Part shown: positions 1-8,536 of the stretch, in pieces | Numbering within the stretch: the stretch's first letter is position 1 | How the letters are laid out: every line of letters begins with the position of its first letter | From: a virus | IMG/VR virus record: IMGVR_UViG_3300030098_000957 | Coordinates: 1 to 39,708 of that record | Length of the DNA stretch: 39,708 nt | Strand: one strand, 5' to 3' | Translations under genes and position numbers: made by a program | Notes under the pieces: model-generated | Databases searched by the model: none | Seen by the model: the letters and a program-made list of their open reading frames with translations, nothing else | What the model was told of the DNA's origin: nothing

Positions 1-3000
1 AAGGTAAGTCTACCATCTGCACCAAAAGTGCCTTGACTTAGCTTATCAATGTTGTGGATATTAACTGGATATATATTCGGATTTCCTTCAAATGCCCACC
101 AATCATTTAAAGCATCTCTTTGTCTAATACCTTCAGCTTGCGAATACAAAACCGCTCTAGCTGCTGCTCTACTAGCCGCACTAGTATCAGCTTCAATTTG
201 TAAATCATCTCCAGAATGTCCTTCTTTAAAAATTCTATCTGGCAGCATTTCTCTTGCAACAAAATTCCAACCATCAATTAAAAAATCACCGCTTAAAAGA
301 TAATTGCCTTCAACTGTTCCAGCAGCGTCTAAAGCTGTAGCTAAAACACCATCTAAATTAAAAGCGGGTTCATTTAAACTTCTATCATAATATTCAGGAC
401 TATCGCCACTTACTCTTCTAAACTCTGCTCGTTGAAGTGCTGGAGGCAATACATCATAATATCTTTCAATAGCTACATCAGCATCTGCTGTGTGACTAAC
501 TTTGCCTCCATATCTAGGATCAGGCAAACGTTGAAGAGCTGAACCAACCATAAATGTTACAAAAGCTTCTGCATCTGGATCATCACCATAAACGTCATCT
601 CTATAATCTACAGTAGGTCTTAGTTCTTCTCTAACAACACCCCTTCTCCCTCTAGCATCTATTCCACTTTGACCATAACGACTAAATGCCTGAAGATCAC
701 TGGCTTCTAAAACAGACCCAATACGAGGATCTACTCTGAAGGGATCTCCTGCGTCCATTCCTTCTACTTCTCCTGCTTCAATAGATGCAAATGCTTCAGT
801 AAATTCAGGACTTATTTCAACACCAGCCAAGTGTGCCGCATGTGCAAGTCGAGGATATAAAGCAGCCTGTACATATGCTAATGCTTCAACGGGTCGCATT
901 TGTGCTGTCTTACCATCTAATGTTACATTAACAAGAGGATGCTTAGAAAAGCCGCCAAAGTCATATACACCTTCAGCATTTTTAGGTACATCAAAACCAA
1001 GGTTAACAAGACCATCACCTAATCTTGTAACATAATCAGCACGTTCAATATTAAACTGTTGTAAACGTGCTGCTGGATTTGTGGCTGCAGTTGTAGCGTG
1101 ACCTCCAGCTGAGGTTCTACTGGTTAATAACGCACCGATAGGTATATTATCTCCAGCTGCATTACGCCGAGCTACAGCCTGTCTTGTTAATGCTTGGCTT
1201 GTATCTGTACCATTACTAATATATGATTCTACATTTTGATCGTTAATATCTAATCGCTGTACTGGCACTACTCTTCTATGTTCCTCAAATAATTGAACAG
1301 CAATTTGATTTTGTGTTAAGTCTCCAATAGGATTTTCACGTTCAATACCAAATAATTTTTGATCGCCGCTAACAGTAGTTACAAACGCCGCATCCTTTTG
1401 ATCTTCTCCCTGTCCGGGCATAGGTTCAGCCATTTGAACATTAGCAACAAGAACTTGAATTGTAGGCAAGTGAGGCATCTTAAATGGGTTTCCATCTTTA
1501 GACTGTGGGATTAACTCTTCTCTTTTTATACCACCTTTAATGTCTGCTTGTCCTCTAAGTAAATCATCTATGATTGGACTAGGCTGACCTGTAGTTTGCT
1601 CCATAATTAATTCAGAAGAAACAATTGCAGATAACATATCAATTTGACCGGCAGCTAATTCTGTATCATATTCTTGAGCAAATGATCGTACTCTATCAAA
1701 CAACATAGCACTTTCACTAGTGCTTAATTGATATTCACCATAGTTGTCTGGATGAATAACATATTCTTGCATTAAACGAGCATTATTAACTGCTGATGTT
1801 GCTAATGATTGTGTAGTATTTAATTTAATATCAATACCAGCTGTAGATAAATCTCCAGTTAAATCAGCAACTGCAGTAGGCACAATAAGCCCACCATCTT
1901 CTGCAATCATTGATCTACCCGGAGCTAAATTAGTAGGCATACGAACCATACCAAAGAATTGACCGGGAGTAAGAGATGGATTTCTTCCATCATTTGTTGT
2001 TAATGCTAAAGTTCTTACAGCTGCCATCATACTAAGACCAATAGATTGATCACCCACCTCAAAGGTGCGAACAGTACGAGCTAATCCTTCTTCTGCTTCT
2101 TTTTTAGCTTCATCAGTATTTTCTGCAGCAAGAGATGAAATTAAAGCATCATAGCTTGTTTGTTCTTCGTCTGTATATTGATAGTCAAGAGCATCCGATG
2201 TACCTAAACCTTTGCCTAATGCAAAAAAATATCTTAATTTTTTTCCTACTTCATCGGGCTCAATACGCCTAGTACCAGACACTCTTGCATCTGTAGGATC
2301 TTTTCTAAACAAACTTTGTGCAGCAGTATACTCTGCTTGAACAAGTGGATTTTGAAAAGTACCTTCTCGACTAAAAGCTAAACCTTGCAAAATATCCATA
2401 GCTCCGTCTCTCATTTCAGGCGTTAATCTATCTAAATCAAAATTAGGAATAATTGTACCCATGACAGACATAGTTAAAGCACCATCTCTTGAGAATCCTA
2501 AATCTTTCTCTAAGATTCTTACAAAATCACTTGTTTGGGGTAGGTCTTCTGTCCCAGCTAAAGCACCTGATCTTACCTGTGCTTGTGCTTGCCTATCTTT
2601 AGGAGCTTCGATTCCTTTTCTATGTGCTTGAATTTGAGCAGCAGCCACGCCAATATTACGCATGCGATATGCATTTCTTGCTGTAGCCGACTTTCCAGCA
2701 ACTGCACCTTCTGGAACTGTAAGAATTGCGTTTCTTAATTGATCTCTACTACTAGGATCTAATTTAAAATTAAACACAACACCATCTGGGGTAGTTAATG
2801 CATCATTACCAGAATCTAATGCAAGTAATTGTGCAGCCATACTAACAGCTCCCAGTCTACCTACTTGAGTCTTATATTGGGATGGATTAAAACCATATTG
2901 AATAAATGACATAGGATCCATTAATAGCCGCAGGTCATCTAAAGTTTCTTGTTCTATACCGGGATTATTTTTTGCAAAATCAGCCAGAGCTTGGGGATCT

Positions 3001-5573
3001 CCAGTTTTTAACAGCTCTTGAAAATTAGCTAAACCGTTTTGAAGAGATCTACCACTTGGATCAGTATCGCTCAGACCCGGAATTGCTGCCGCAACAAGAC
3101 TTCCCTGTACGGTATTGGCTGCAGCACCGTTAGGATTAAAAATACCTGCAACTGCATTAGGTGCCGCTTCTCCTACTACAGTAAATAACATATCATTTTT
3201 TGCTTGATCTGTTGCATTAGTTGCATTGGGAACATAACCGTGACCTAAACCAAATGTTGTATTAGGATTCCTGATGTAATTGTTTTTGAGTTGTAGTTTT
3301 GTAGCAGCATCTGCTTTAGCCTGAGCTGCCTTTGATTGAGCATTTAATCCTCTTCCAACAGCATCTGAAAAATCTTCATAAAGTTTTTCCGCTTCATTCT
3401 TTAATGTATTACCCAGTCTTAATAACCGCAAAGATGATGGGCCATCAGCTGTATGACCAAATTCTCTAGCTTTATTAGGACCAATCAAGTCAACCATAAA
3501 GTCATAAATCTCTTCATCTGTAATTAAATCTACAATATCAAAAACATCTGGATTGCCATCAATTACAGCCAAATCATTACTTGTTAAAGCAGACCATTGA
3601 ATACCAGAAGTAGCAATGTAAGTTTGAAATAATTCTGGAATTTTTGTATCACGATCTGCAAGAACAGCTTGATAATTTTGTTCAGTAATAGCACTCTCTC
3701 CTGCAGCTGTTACTTCACCAGCAAGTTTTACATTACGATAGTTTTCTCTTAACTGTGTTTGTAAGTTAACAAAATCATCACTACCTAAATAGTTGGCTAA
3801 AAATGCATCAGTGCTATCAAGAGGGGTTAAAAAACCTAACTCTGTTAAGACTTCAACCTTTTCTTCTTTAGTTGTAGCAGCTGCTATTCTTTGACGATCT
3901 TCTTCCATCATCTGCATATCGTCAATAATATCTCTACTTGAATAGCCATTATTTTTTGCAATATAGTTATCAATACGAGCTTGCTCAAACGCTCTGTTTC
4001 TCAAATATCTTTCTTCAGCAATTTCAATATGTGCTTCCGTATAAACGGTTTCATCATCAATATTGACATCAAATCTTCTAGCCATGCTTCTAGCAGCTAA
4101 TTCTACAAAGTCTTCACCTGTAGGAAATGAGGCTAAACTAATATCAAAGTCAGCAGCATACTGTTGAATAAGTTCTGGATTATCTCCAATTTTTTTCATC
4201 ATGTCTAAGAAAGCATCTCTGTATAACTCTTCTCTAATCCGTGCTTCTTCAACTTTAACTTCTTTATCAGTAGTCTTGTAATTATTCTTTGTTGCAAAAT
4301 CTAAAACCAAAGCATCAACATAGGGATCTAACAACTGCAGCTTAGAATCTAAATGTTCAGATGATTTATATTGTTCTGTTTTAGCAGCCAATCCTGCTTT
4401 TCTAAACTCTTCAACTTTATTAGAAATTGTGCTTCTAACTCTACGATCCGCTCTATCAATAATATTATCTAATCTTCGATAACGATTTTCAAACTTATCA
4501 AAGTAATCATCTAAGAATTGTTGTCGATTAATGGGGCCTGCCGCTGTAGCTGGACCTAAGATTTCTTCATAGACTCCAGCATCAATTAGAGCTTGTTCTA
4601 AATCAGCTCTTGTTACATTCATGACAGCATTAGGACCTTGCTCTTCAATCTTTGTTATGTACTCGCTCAGAGCCTCTTCTGCCATATCAAACATGCGTTG
4701 ATCCATGGATTCAGCTTCACGCTGTTGCATGTTGTATTCTTGTCCTTGGAACCACTCAGCAAAGGTAGATCCCGGTACAGCAAAGTCTTCGTACTTATCT
4801 TTCCATTCTTGTAAGTCTTCTGCTCTATTTGGATTATTAATATCATTGGCAGCATTAAAAGCTAGACCAGCTTCATTAATCATATCCCTATCCAAATCAC
4901 CTTGAACTCTCTCACCAAGTCTAAGCATATTTTGTCTAACATATCTTCTATTATCTTTCATAGAAGTCTTCATTAGATCTCGCAGAATTGTTAACTTATG
5001 CGTCCCCGTTCTGCCTTTGTCATCAATCAAAGTAAAATCAGTAGCACCAGCTTGTAATTGTTCTACTAACCTTGTATGCTCCTCGGAACCCAGCTCAATA
5101 AAGGTATCTTCACCACCATCACTCAGTGCAACAGGCTGACCTGTCTGAGGATCTATTTTAAGTTTAGGTTGTTTAGTAACAGGATCAAGAATAACATTAC
5201 CATTAGCATCTTTTTCTACAGCTTGATTCCTAAGAACAACATAGTCCTTGTCCAAAGCATCATCAATTTTTTTCTTATCTCTTTTAACTCTGTCTTGATA
5301 CACAGCATTGTAAGCTTGTACCCCAGAAGTCATAGCTCCTGCCAAAGATCTTAAAACCTCAAGTCCCCCAGAAGGACCCGGAGTCATATTACCAAAAGAG
5401 AGTTGCCCGGGTTGATCTACAATATCTCGTTGTGGTTGAATAAACACATTTCTTTGCTGATTGCCTAGAGTTTGTTCAAACTGTTCTCCCATAACTTGAG
5501 CTCTATTGCTATATGGAGAATACGGATTTCGTGGTCGCCCCTGTCTTTGTCTCTTTTCATCTGATCTTGGCAT
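1..5573 (-). CDS. Giant internal virion protein, partial (runs off the left edge)
   Basis: I translated this frame from the ATG at 5573 to base 1 and found no stop, so at least 1857 residues are encoded and the C-terminus lies outside the window. The start has AAGGAG eight bases upstream. The product is mostly hydrophilic and helical: Glu/Arg/Lys-rich in the first ~700 residues, then more Ala/Gly/Asn-rich. I saw no signal peptide, no transmembrane run and no clear transglycosylase motif in the visible part. It follows a gp14-like gene. In T7-like phages the very large proteins beside gp14 are gp15 and gp16, which leave the capsid and form the DNA ejection tube across the periplasm, so I infer an ejection protein. 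It exceeds T7 gp16 (about 1318 aa) by at least 500 residues and may fuse gp15- and gp16-like functions. AGA and TTA codons are abundant, matching the two tRNA genes. Confidence 0.8.
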   Translation of the reverse strand, partial: MPRSDEKRQRQGRPRNPYSPYSNRAQVMGEQFEQTLGNQQRNVFIQPQRDIVDQPGQLSFGNMTPGPSGGLEVLRSLAGAMTSGVQAYNAVYQDRVKRDKKKIDDALDKDYVVLRNQAVEKDANGNVILDPVTKQPKLKIDPQTGQPVALSDGGEDTFIELGSEEHTRLVEQLQAGATDFTLIDDKGRTGTHKLTILRDLMKTSMKDNRRYVRQNMLRLGERVQGDLDRDMINEAGLAFNAANDINNPNRAEDLQEWKDKYEDFAVPGSTFAEWFQGQEYNMQQREAESMDQRMFDMAEEALSEYITKIEEQGPNAVMNVTRADLEQALIDAGVYEEILGPATAAGPINRQQFLDDYFDKFENRYRRLDNIIDRADRRVRSTISNKVEEFRKAGLAAKTEQYKSSEHLDSKLQLLDPYVDALVLDFATKNNYKTTDKEVKVEEARIREELYRDAFLDMMKKIGDNPELIQQYAADFDISLASFPTGEDFVELAARSMARRFDVNIDDETVYTEAHIEIAEERYLRNRAFEQARIDNYIAKNNGYSSRDIIDDMQMMEEDRQRIAAATTKEEKVEVLTELGFLTPLDSTDAFLANYLGSDDFVNLQTQLRENYRNVKLAGEVTAAGESAITEQNYQAVLADRDTKIPELFQTYIATSGIQWSALTSNDLAVIDGNPDVFDIVDLITDEEIYDFMVDLIGPNKAREFGHTADGPSSLRLLRLGNTLKNEAEKLYEDFSDAVGRGLNAQSKAAQAKADAATKLQLKNNYIRNPNTTFGLGHGYVPNATNATDQAKNDMLFTVVGEAAPNAVAGIFNPNGAAANTVQGSLVAAAIPGLSDTDPSGRSLQNGLANFQELLKTGDPQALADFAKNNPGIEQETLDDLRLLMDPMSFIQYGFNPSQYKTQVGRLGAVSMAAQLLALDSGNDALTTPDGVVFNFKLDPSSRDQLRNAILTVPEGAVAGKSATARNAYRMRNIGVAAAQIQAHRKGIEAPKDRQAQAQVRSGALAGTEDLPQTSDFVRILEKDLGFSRDGALTMSVMGTIIPNFDLDRLTPEMRDGAMDILQGLAFSREGTFQNPLVQAEYTAAQSLFRKDPTDARVSGTRRIEPDEVGKKLRYFFALGKGLGTSDALDYQYTDEEQTSYDALISSLAAENTDEAKKEAEEGLARTVRTFEVGDQSIGLSMMAAVRTLALTTNDGRNPSLTPGQFFGMVRMPTNLAPGRSMIAEDGGLIVPTAVADLTGDLSTAGIDIKLNTTQSLATSAVNNARLMQEYVIHPDNYGEYQLSTSESAMLFDRVRSFAQEYDTELAAGQIDMLSAIVSSELIMEQTTGQPSPIIDDLLRGQADIKGGIKREELIPQSKDGNPFKMPHLPTIQVLVANVQMAEPMPGQGEDQKDAAFVTTVSGDQKLFGIERENPIGDLTQNQIAVQLFEEHRRVVPVQRLDINDQNVESYISNGTDTSQALTRQAVARRNAAGDNIPIGALLTSRTSAGGHATTAATNPAARLQQFNIERADYVTRLGDGLVNLGFDVPKNAEGVYDFGGFSKHPLVNVTLDGKTAQMRPVEALAYVQAALYPRLAHAAHLAGVEISPEFTEAFASIEAGEVEGMDAGDPFRVDPRIGSVLEASDLQAFSRYGQSGIDARGRRGVVREELRPTVDYRDDVYGDDPDAEAFVTFMVGSALQRLPDPRYGGKVSHTADADVAIERYYDVLPPALQRAEFRRVSGDSPEYYDRSLNEPAFNLDGVLATALDAAGTVEGNYLLSGDFLIDGWNFVAREMLPDRIFKEGHSGDDLQIEADTSAASRAAARAVLYSQAEGIRQRDALNDWWAFEGNPNIYPVNIHNIDKLSQGTFGADGRLT

Positions 5574-5583
5574 TAGTTACTCC

Positions 5584-6201
5584 TTATTCTGCTTTCGAGC
5601 CAAAGTATGCACCAGCTGCTGAACCAGCGGCACCAATCCAACCAGCAGTAATAGCTGAACCGGGATCACCTGCAGGACTAACTCCTGCAATAAAGTGAGT
5701 ATTAGCTTGCATATTCATATCTCTTTGATTTAATAAATTTTGATATTGATTGCGAGCATTTTGATCTGCAATCTTTTTTTGTTGTTCTAAATTTCTAAAA
5801 CTTCTTCTTCGATTAGCAATAGACATACGCATTAATGCAGCAGCTGTACCTACACCACTTGCAATATTCTTACCTTGCATGCCACTTTTAAGTTTAGAGT
5901 CAGCGTCAGCAGCCGCATTTGTCAAAGCTCGAAGCGAACCCTGCATACCCTCTAGATTTTGTTGTAGTTGAGATTCAAGTTGTTTAGCTCCGCTGGTTGC
6001 AATAGTTCTATTTCTAATTAATCTATTGGCATTTTGTTGATTAATAATATAGTTCTGATTATCAACTTCTAATTGTCTTTGAAATTCTTGTTGTTGGAAC
6101 GCCATATCTTGACGGGCATATTGTTCTGCTTTGGCATAGCCACCCATAATACTGCCCATAATTTGACCAGCTACTTGCATTCCTACTAGTGTTGCTACCA
6201 T
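5584..6201 (-). CDS. Internal virion protein, T7 gp14-like
   Basis: The product is 205 aa, close to T7 gp14 (about 196 aa). It opens with a Gly/Ala/Met hydrophobic segment (VATLVGMQVAGQIMGSIMGG). A long Gln/Asn-rich helix follows (residues ~25-165), then a Gly/Ala-rich C-terminus (AGWIGAAGSAAGAYFG). This hydrophobic-coiled-hydrophobic plan is typical of gp14-type proteins, which are ejected and form an outer-membrane channel. I chose the ATG at 6201 because AAGGAG lies six bases upstream; an ATG at 6219 overlaps that site. The start shares a base with the terminase stop (TAATG), so the genes are probably translationally coupled. Function is inferred from length, composition and the giant protein gene downstream. 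Confidence 0.7.
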   Translation of the reverse strand: MVATLVGMQVAGQIMGSIMGGYAKAEQYARQDMAFQQQEFQRQLEVDNQNYIINQQNANRLIRNRTIATSGAKQLESQLQQNLEGMQGSLRALTNAAADADSKLKSGMQGKNIASGVGTAAALMRMSIANRRRSFRNLEQQKKIADQNARNQYQNLLNQRDMNMQANTHFIAGVSPAGDPGSAITAGWIGAAGSAAGAYFGSKAE

Positions 6202-7895
6202 TAGACTCTCCTTCCCCATTGCATTCTACCAGATCGTCCCACTTTTTTGGGCTGGTTATTTTTATAAATATCATCATGGTGTCTCAAAGCACCAGATAAT
6301 TTGTCACCAAATAATCCCTCTACTCGTTTATCAGATTGCCACATTTCAATAGTATCCATGTGAGCTTGCTCTTTTCGTTTCCGAATCACATGGTCTACAT
6401 TGACATGTAGCCGCTCCTCCCAGTACATACACGCCGCCGACAATACATCTACACGGTCATCGTGTGTAAGGCTCCCACGCCGCTCTGTAAGCCGTGTGAG
6501 CTGCCTCTGGTTCGTTTCATCCCTTGCGGGCTTTTTATCGAATACAAGCCTGTGCTGGGCCATTGTAGGCTCCAGAGCGGCAAGCATTCTACGCTCTTTC
6601 TGTCCCGTCACTCTATATTCCTCAATAGCCACCTGTCCGCAGGCTTCTACAATTACAGGTCTTAACAAAGAATTAAACATAGCATCGCCATAATTGGATT
6701 CAATTCTGATATGATTAACCTCATATTCATAGGCTAGCTTAGTAATTTTACGGAGAACAGTTTGATCATAGCCTCCTTCTAAGCCCAATAATTCATGCAC
6801 AAAAATATAACCATTACTAAAACTAGCAATACATACTCCCGTTTCATCTTTACCTCTACCAGAAGGGTCAATAAACATAATCCTATCTTGATATTCTGTA
6901 AACTCATTTGATATCCACATAGGGTCATAGATACAATCTCCTGACATACCAAAAGATGGTATCTTTCTATTAGGAGTAGATGTAGCCCAGATAATTTTTT
7001 CAGGGGCTAGCTCTGGACTTAGATCCAAAACAATAAGATCTTGTAACTTAAGAGGATACTTATCTTTATCGGCTAGACTAGTATCTAGTTTATAGTGGAG
7101 ACTGAAGAGCGTGGGTCCTACCTTTGCTTGACGCTCCATCAGAATCTCCAAACTAAATCTTTCTGGTTGCGTTGGATCTCCAGCTTCAAAGCCTTGCTCA
7201 AAGATCCATGGCGAAACATCCTCACACTCAGATTCTACATTCTTATCTGGCATAACAGCAGGGAACTTTACTACTGGGTAGCCTGTTTTTAATTGGTTGT
7301 AGATACTATCTTTAATCTGAGGAGTACCTAGAAAGATAACACGCCCACCCACGTTCCGAATTTGTTCTGCTTCCAGACATTTGTTTAATAGTTTTTGCCG
7401 AGTAACAGCAGTCTCACAGTTACCTTCAATCTCAACATCGTCAAAGATAAGATACTCTGCGTGCGACCCTGTGATCTGAGCAGTAATACCTTTAGCATAA
7501 CAGGACTTATCTTGCCCAATACGAGTCCTAGACTCTACGTTAAAACCAAAAGCATTATCCGTTGTATGATCCCCCGGTCTAAGATGTTCACAGTAAGGAA
7601 CAAGATCTAAAATTCTACGAGTCATACTGATAAACTCTACCGCTTTATTGCCAGTAGCAGACACAACCATAATAGTTGAGTTTTGATCTCTTACAAGAAA
7701 CCAAGAAGCTAGACAGGCAGTAATAACAGATTTACCAAAACCCCGTCCAGCTTGTAGTTGCATATCGTTTGGACCATTCTGAAGAGCATCTGCCATGGCA
7801 TATTGTACAGGTGTTGGCTCACCCAGACCTAAGTATTTAAAGCACGCCCAAAGGTGATTTCTAAAATCATCCTTCATTTCTGATGGTATTTCCAT
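6201..7895 (-). CDS. terL: Terminase large subunit
   Basis: This 564-aa DNA packaging motor matches T7 gp19 (586 aa) in length and layout. The N-terminal ATPase has a Walker A at residues 49-56 (AGRGFGKS) and a Walker B with Asp152-Asp153 (LIFDDVEIE). The C-terminal RNase H-like nuclease has acidic residues at Asp343 (FIDPSGRG), around Glu399-Asp404 (ESNYGD) and at Asp483 (HDDRVDV). It docks on the portal, pumps DNA into the prohead and cuts concatemers. The ATG at 7895 overlaps the stop of the small membrane protein (TAATG) and has GGAGAG upstream. A patch at about 6390-6650, encoding part of the nuclease domain, is about 50-58% GC by my line counts against about 30% in the line beginning at 6661, which hints at a recombined segment. 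Confidence 0.96.
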   Translation of the reverse strand: MEIPSEMKDDFRNHLWACFKYLGLGEPTPVQYAMADALQNGPNDMQLQAGRGFGKSVITACLASWFLVRDQNSTIMVVSATGNKAVEFISMTRRILDLVPYCEHLRPGDHTTDNAFGFNVESRTRIGQDKSCYAKGITAQITGSHAEYLIFDDVEIEGNCETAVTRQKLLNKCLEAEQIRNVGGRVIFLGTPQIKDSIYNQLKTGYPVVKFPAVMPDKNVESECEDVSPWIFEQGFEAGDPTQPERFSLEILMERQAKVGPTLFSLHYKLDTSLADKDKYPLKLQDLIVLDLSPELAPEKIIWATSTPNRKIPSFGMSGDCIYDPMWISNEFTEYQDRIMFIDPSGRGKDETGVCIASFSNGYIFVHELLGLEGGYDQTVLRKITKLAYEYEVNHIRIESNYGDAMFNSLLRPVIVEACGQVAIEEYRVTGQKERRMLAALEPTMAQHRLVFDKKPARDETNQRQLTRLTERRGSLTHDDRVDVLSAACMYWEERLHVNVDHVIRKRKEQAHMDTIEMWQSDKRVEGLFGDKLSGALRHHDDIYKNNQPKKVGRSGRMQWGRRV

Positions 7896-8059
7896 TAGTG
7901 CTCTCCTTCAATCGCCCTCAATCTATTCTCATGATCCTCTACAATATGATGTAAGTTAGTTAAGTTAGCATTTATCTTGCCAAGTTCTTTTTGAATCTGC
8001 CATAGAAAGTTAATAATGCCGCCACCAATAACTAGCTCAATAAATACTAACTCATTCAT
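7895..8059 (-). CDS. Small membrane protein with coiled-coil tail (holin/spanin-like)
   Basis: This 54-aa ORF begins at ATG 8059 and ends at the TAA overlapping the terminase start. Residues ~4-20 are a hydrophobic segment (LVFIELVIGGGIINFLW). Residues ~21-52 form an amphipathic helix with heptad spacing (NLTNLHHIV, HENRLRAIE). Tiny proteins with an N-terminal membrane segment and a coiled coil are common as XhlA-like haemolysin/holin accessories or minimal i-spanins. In T7 the spanin genes 18.5/18.7 lie between terminase small and large subunit genes, which is the position of this gene. It is too short to span the periplasm alone. Function is inferred from position and topology. Confidence 0.7.
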   Translation of the reverse strand: MNELVFIELVIGGGIINFLWQIQKELGKINANLTNLHHIVEDHENRLRAIEGEH

Positions 8060-8271
8060 TAGACTGCCTCTATCTTAAACGGAGCAGCCGAGGACATAGC
8101 ATCTTCGATCTCTTTAATAGTATTTTGCGGAAGAATATTTACATCCTCTTTGTGGTCATTAATGACACCACGGACTACTCCATACAAACCCGGGCCTCTA
8201 ATAGTTGGATCGTTAAGATCTTCAATCAACGCATCAATCAACATTTCTTGTAGTATCTGTAACTTGTTCAT
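8059..8271 (-). CDS. Putative terminase small subunit
   Basis: The 70-aa product is helical and acidic at its start (residues 1-25, LIDALIEDLNDP), with a central GPGLYGVVRGVINDHKED segment. Small terminases recognise the packaging site and stimulate TerL. T7 gp18 is also very short (89 aa) and is encoded just before the lysis-accessory gene and TerL, as here. The ATG at 8271 has TAGGAG seven bases upstream. I see no canonical helix-turn-helix, so the call rests on position and size, with a resemblance from memory to small terminases of marine podoviruses. Confidence 0.6.
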   Translation of the reverse strand: MNKLQILQEMLIDALIEDLNDPTIRGPGLYGVVRGVINDHKEDVNILPQNTIKEIEDAMSSAAPFKIEAV

Positions 8272-8527
8272 TTAAAGCTCCTAACTTATCTAACATTGCT
8301 TTGCGACGAGCACAGCCGCCACACTTCTTTAACATGCCGCCGGTTAATCCATCTATTAACCGTTCAGCCTTATCACCTAGTGTTTCTTTTTTTGGTGACT
8401 CTACAATATGACCTTTATCGTTAATCCAATCTACTGCAACAGAATAGTCATCGTTAACTACAATTTTTAAACTTTTTACAGTTTGATCGTCATCTAAAAA
8501 ACTTAGTGTTTGAATTGCCTTGGACAT
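8234..8527 (-). CDS. Hypothetical protein with CxxC motif
   Basis: This 97-aa protein of unknown function has a beta-rich N-terminal half (residues ~1-45, SLKIVVNDDYSVAVDW). Its C-terminal half is helical and holds a CGGCARRKAML motif near residue 70. The paired Cys followed by basic residues could bind metal, but only two cysteines are present. AAGGAG lies five bases upstream of the ATG. It overlaps the putative terS start by 38 nt, which suggests coupling. It sits between the cysteine-rich virion protein and the terminase genes, so a minor structural or packaging role is possible but unproven. Confidence 0.75.
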   Translation of the reverse strand: MSKAIQTLSFLDDDQTVKSLKIVVNDDYSVAVDWINDKGHIVESPKKETLGDKAERLIDGLTGGMLKKCGGCARRKAMLDKLGALNEQVTDTTRNVD

Positions 8528-8536
8528 ATATTCTCC

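Noticed and set aside
49-5354. Short plus- and minus-strand frames in the first 5.4 kb
   Set aside because: A single uninterrupted minus-strand frame covers the whole stretch from 5573 to the edge, so these are alternative-frame noise.
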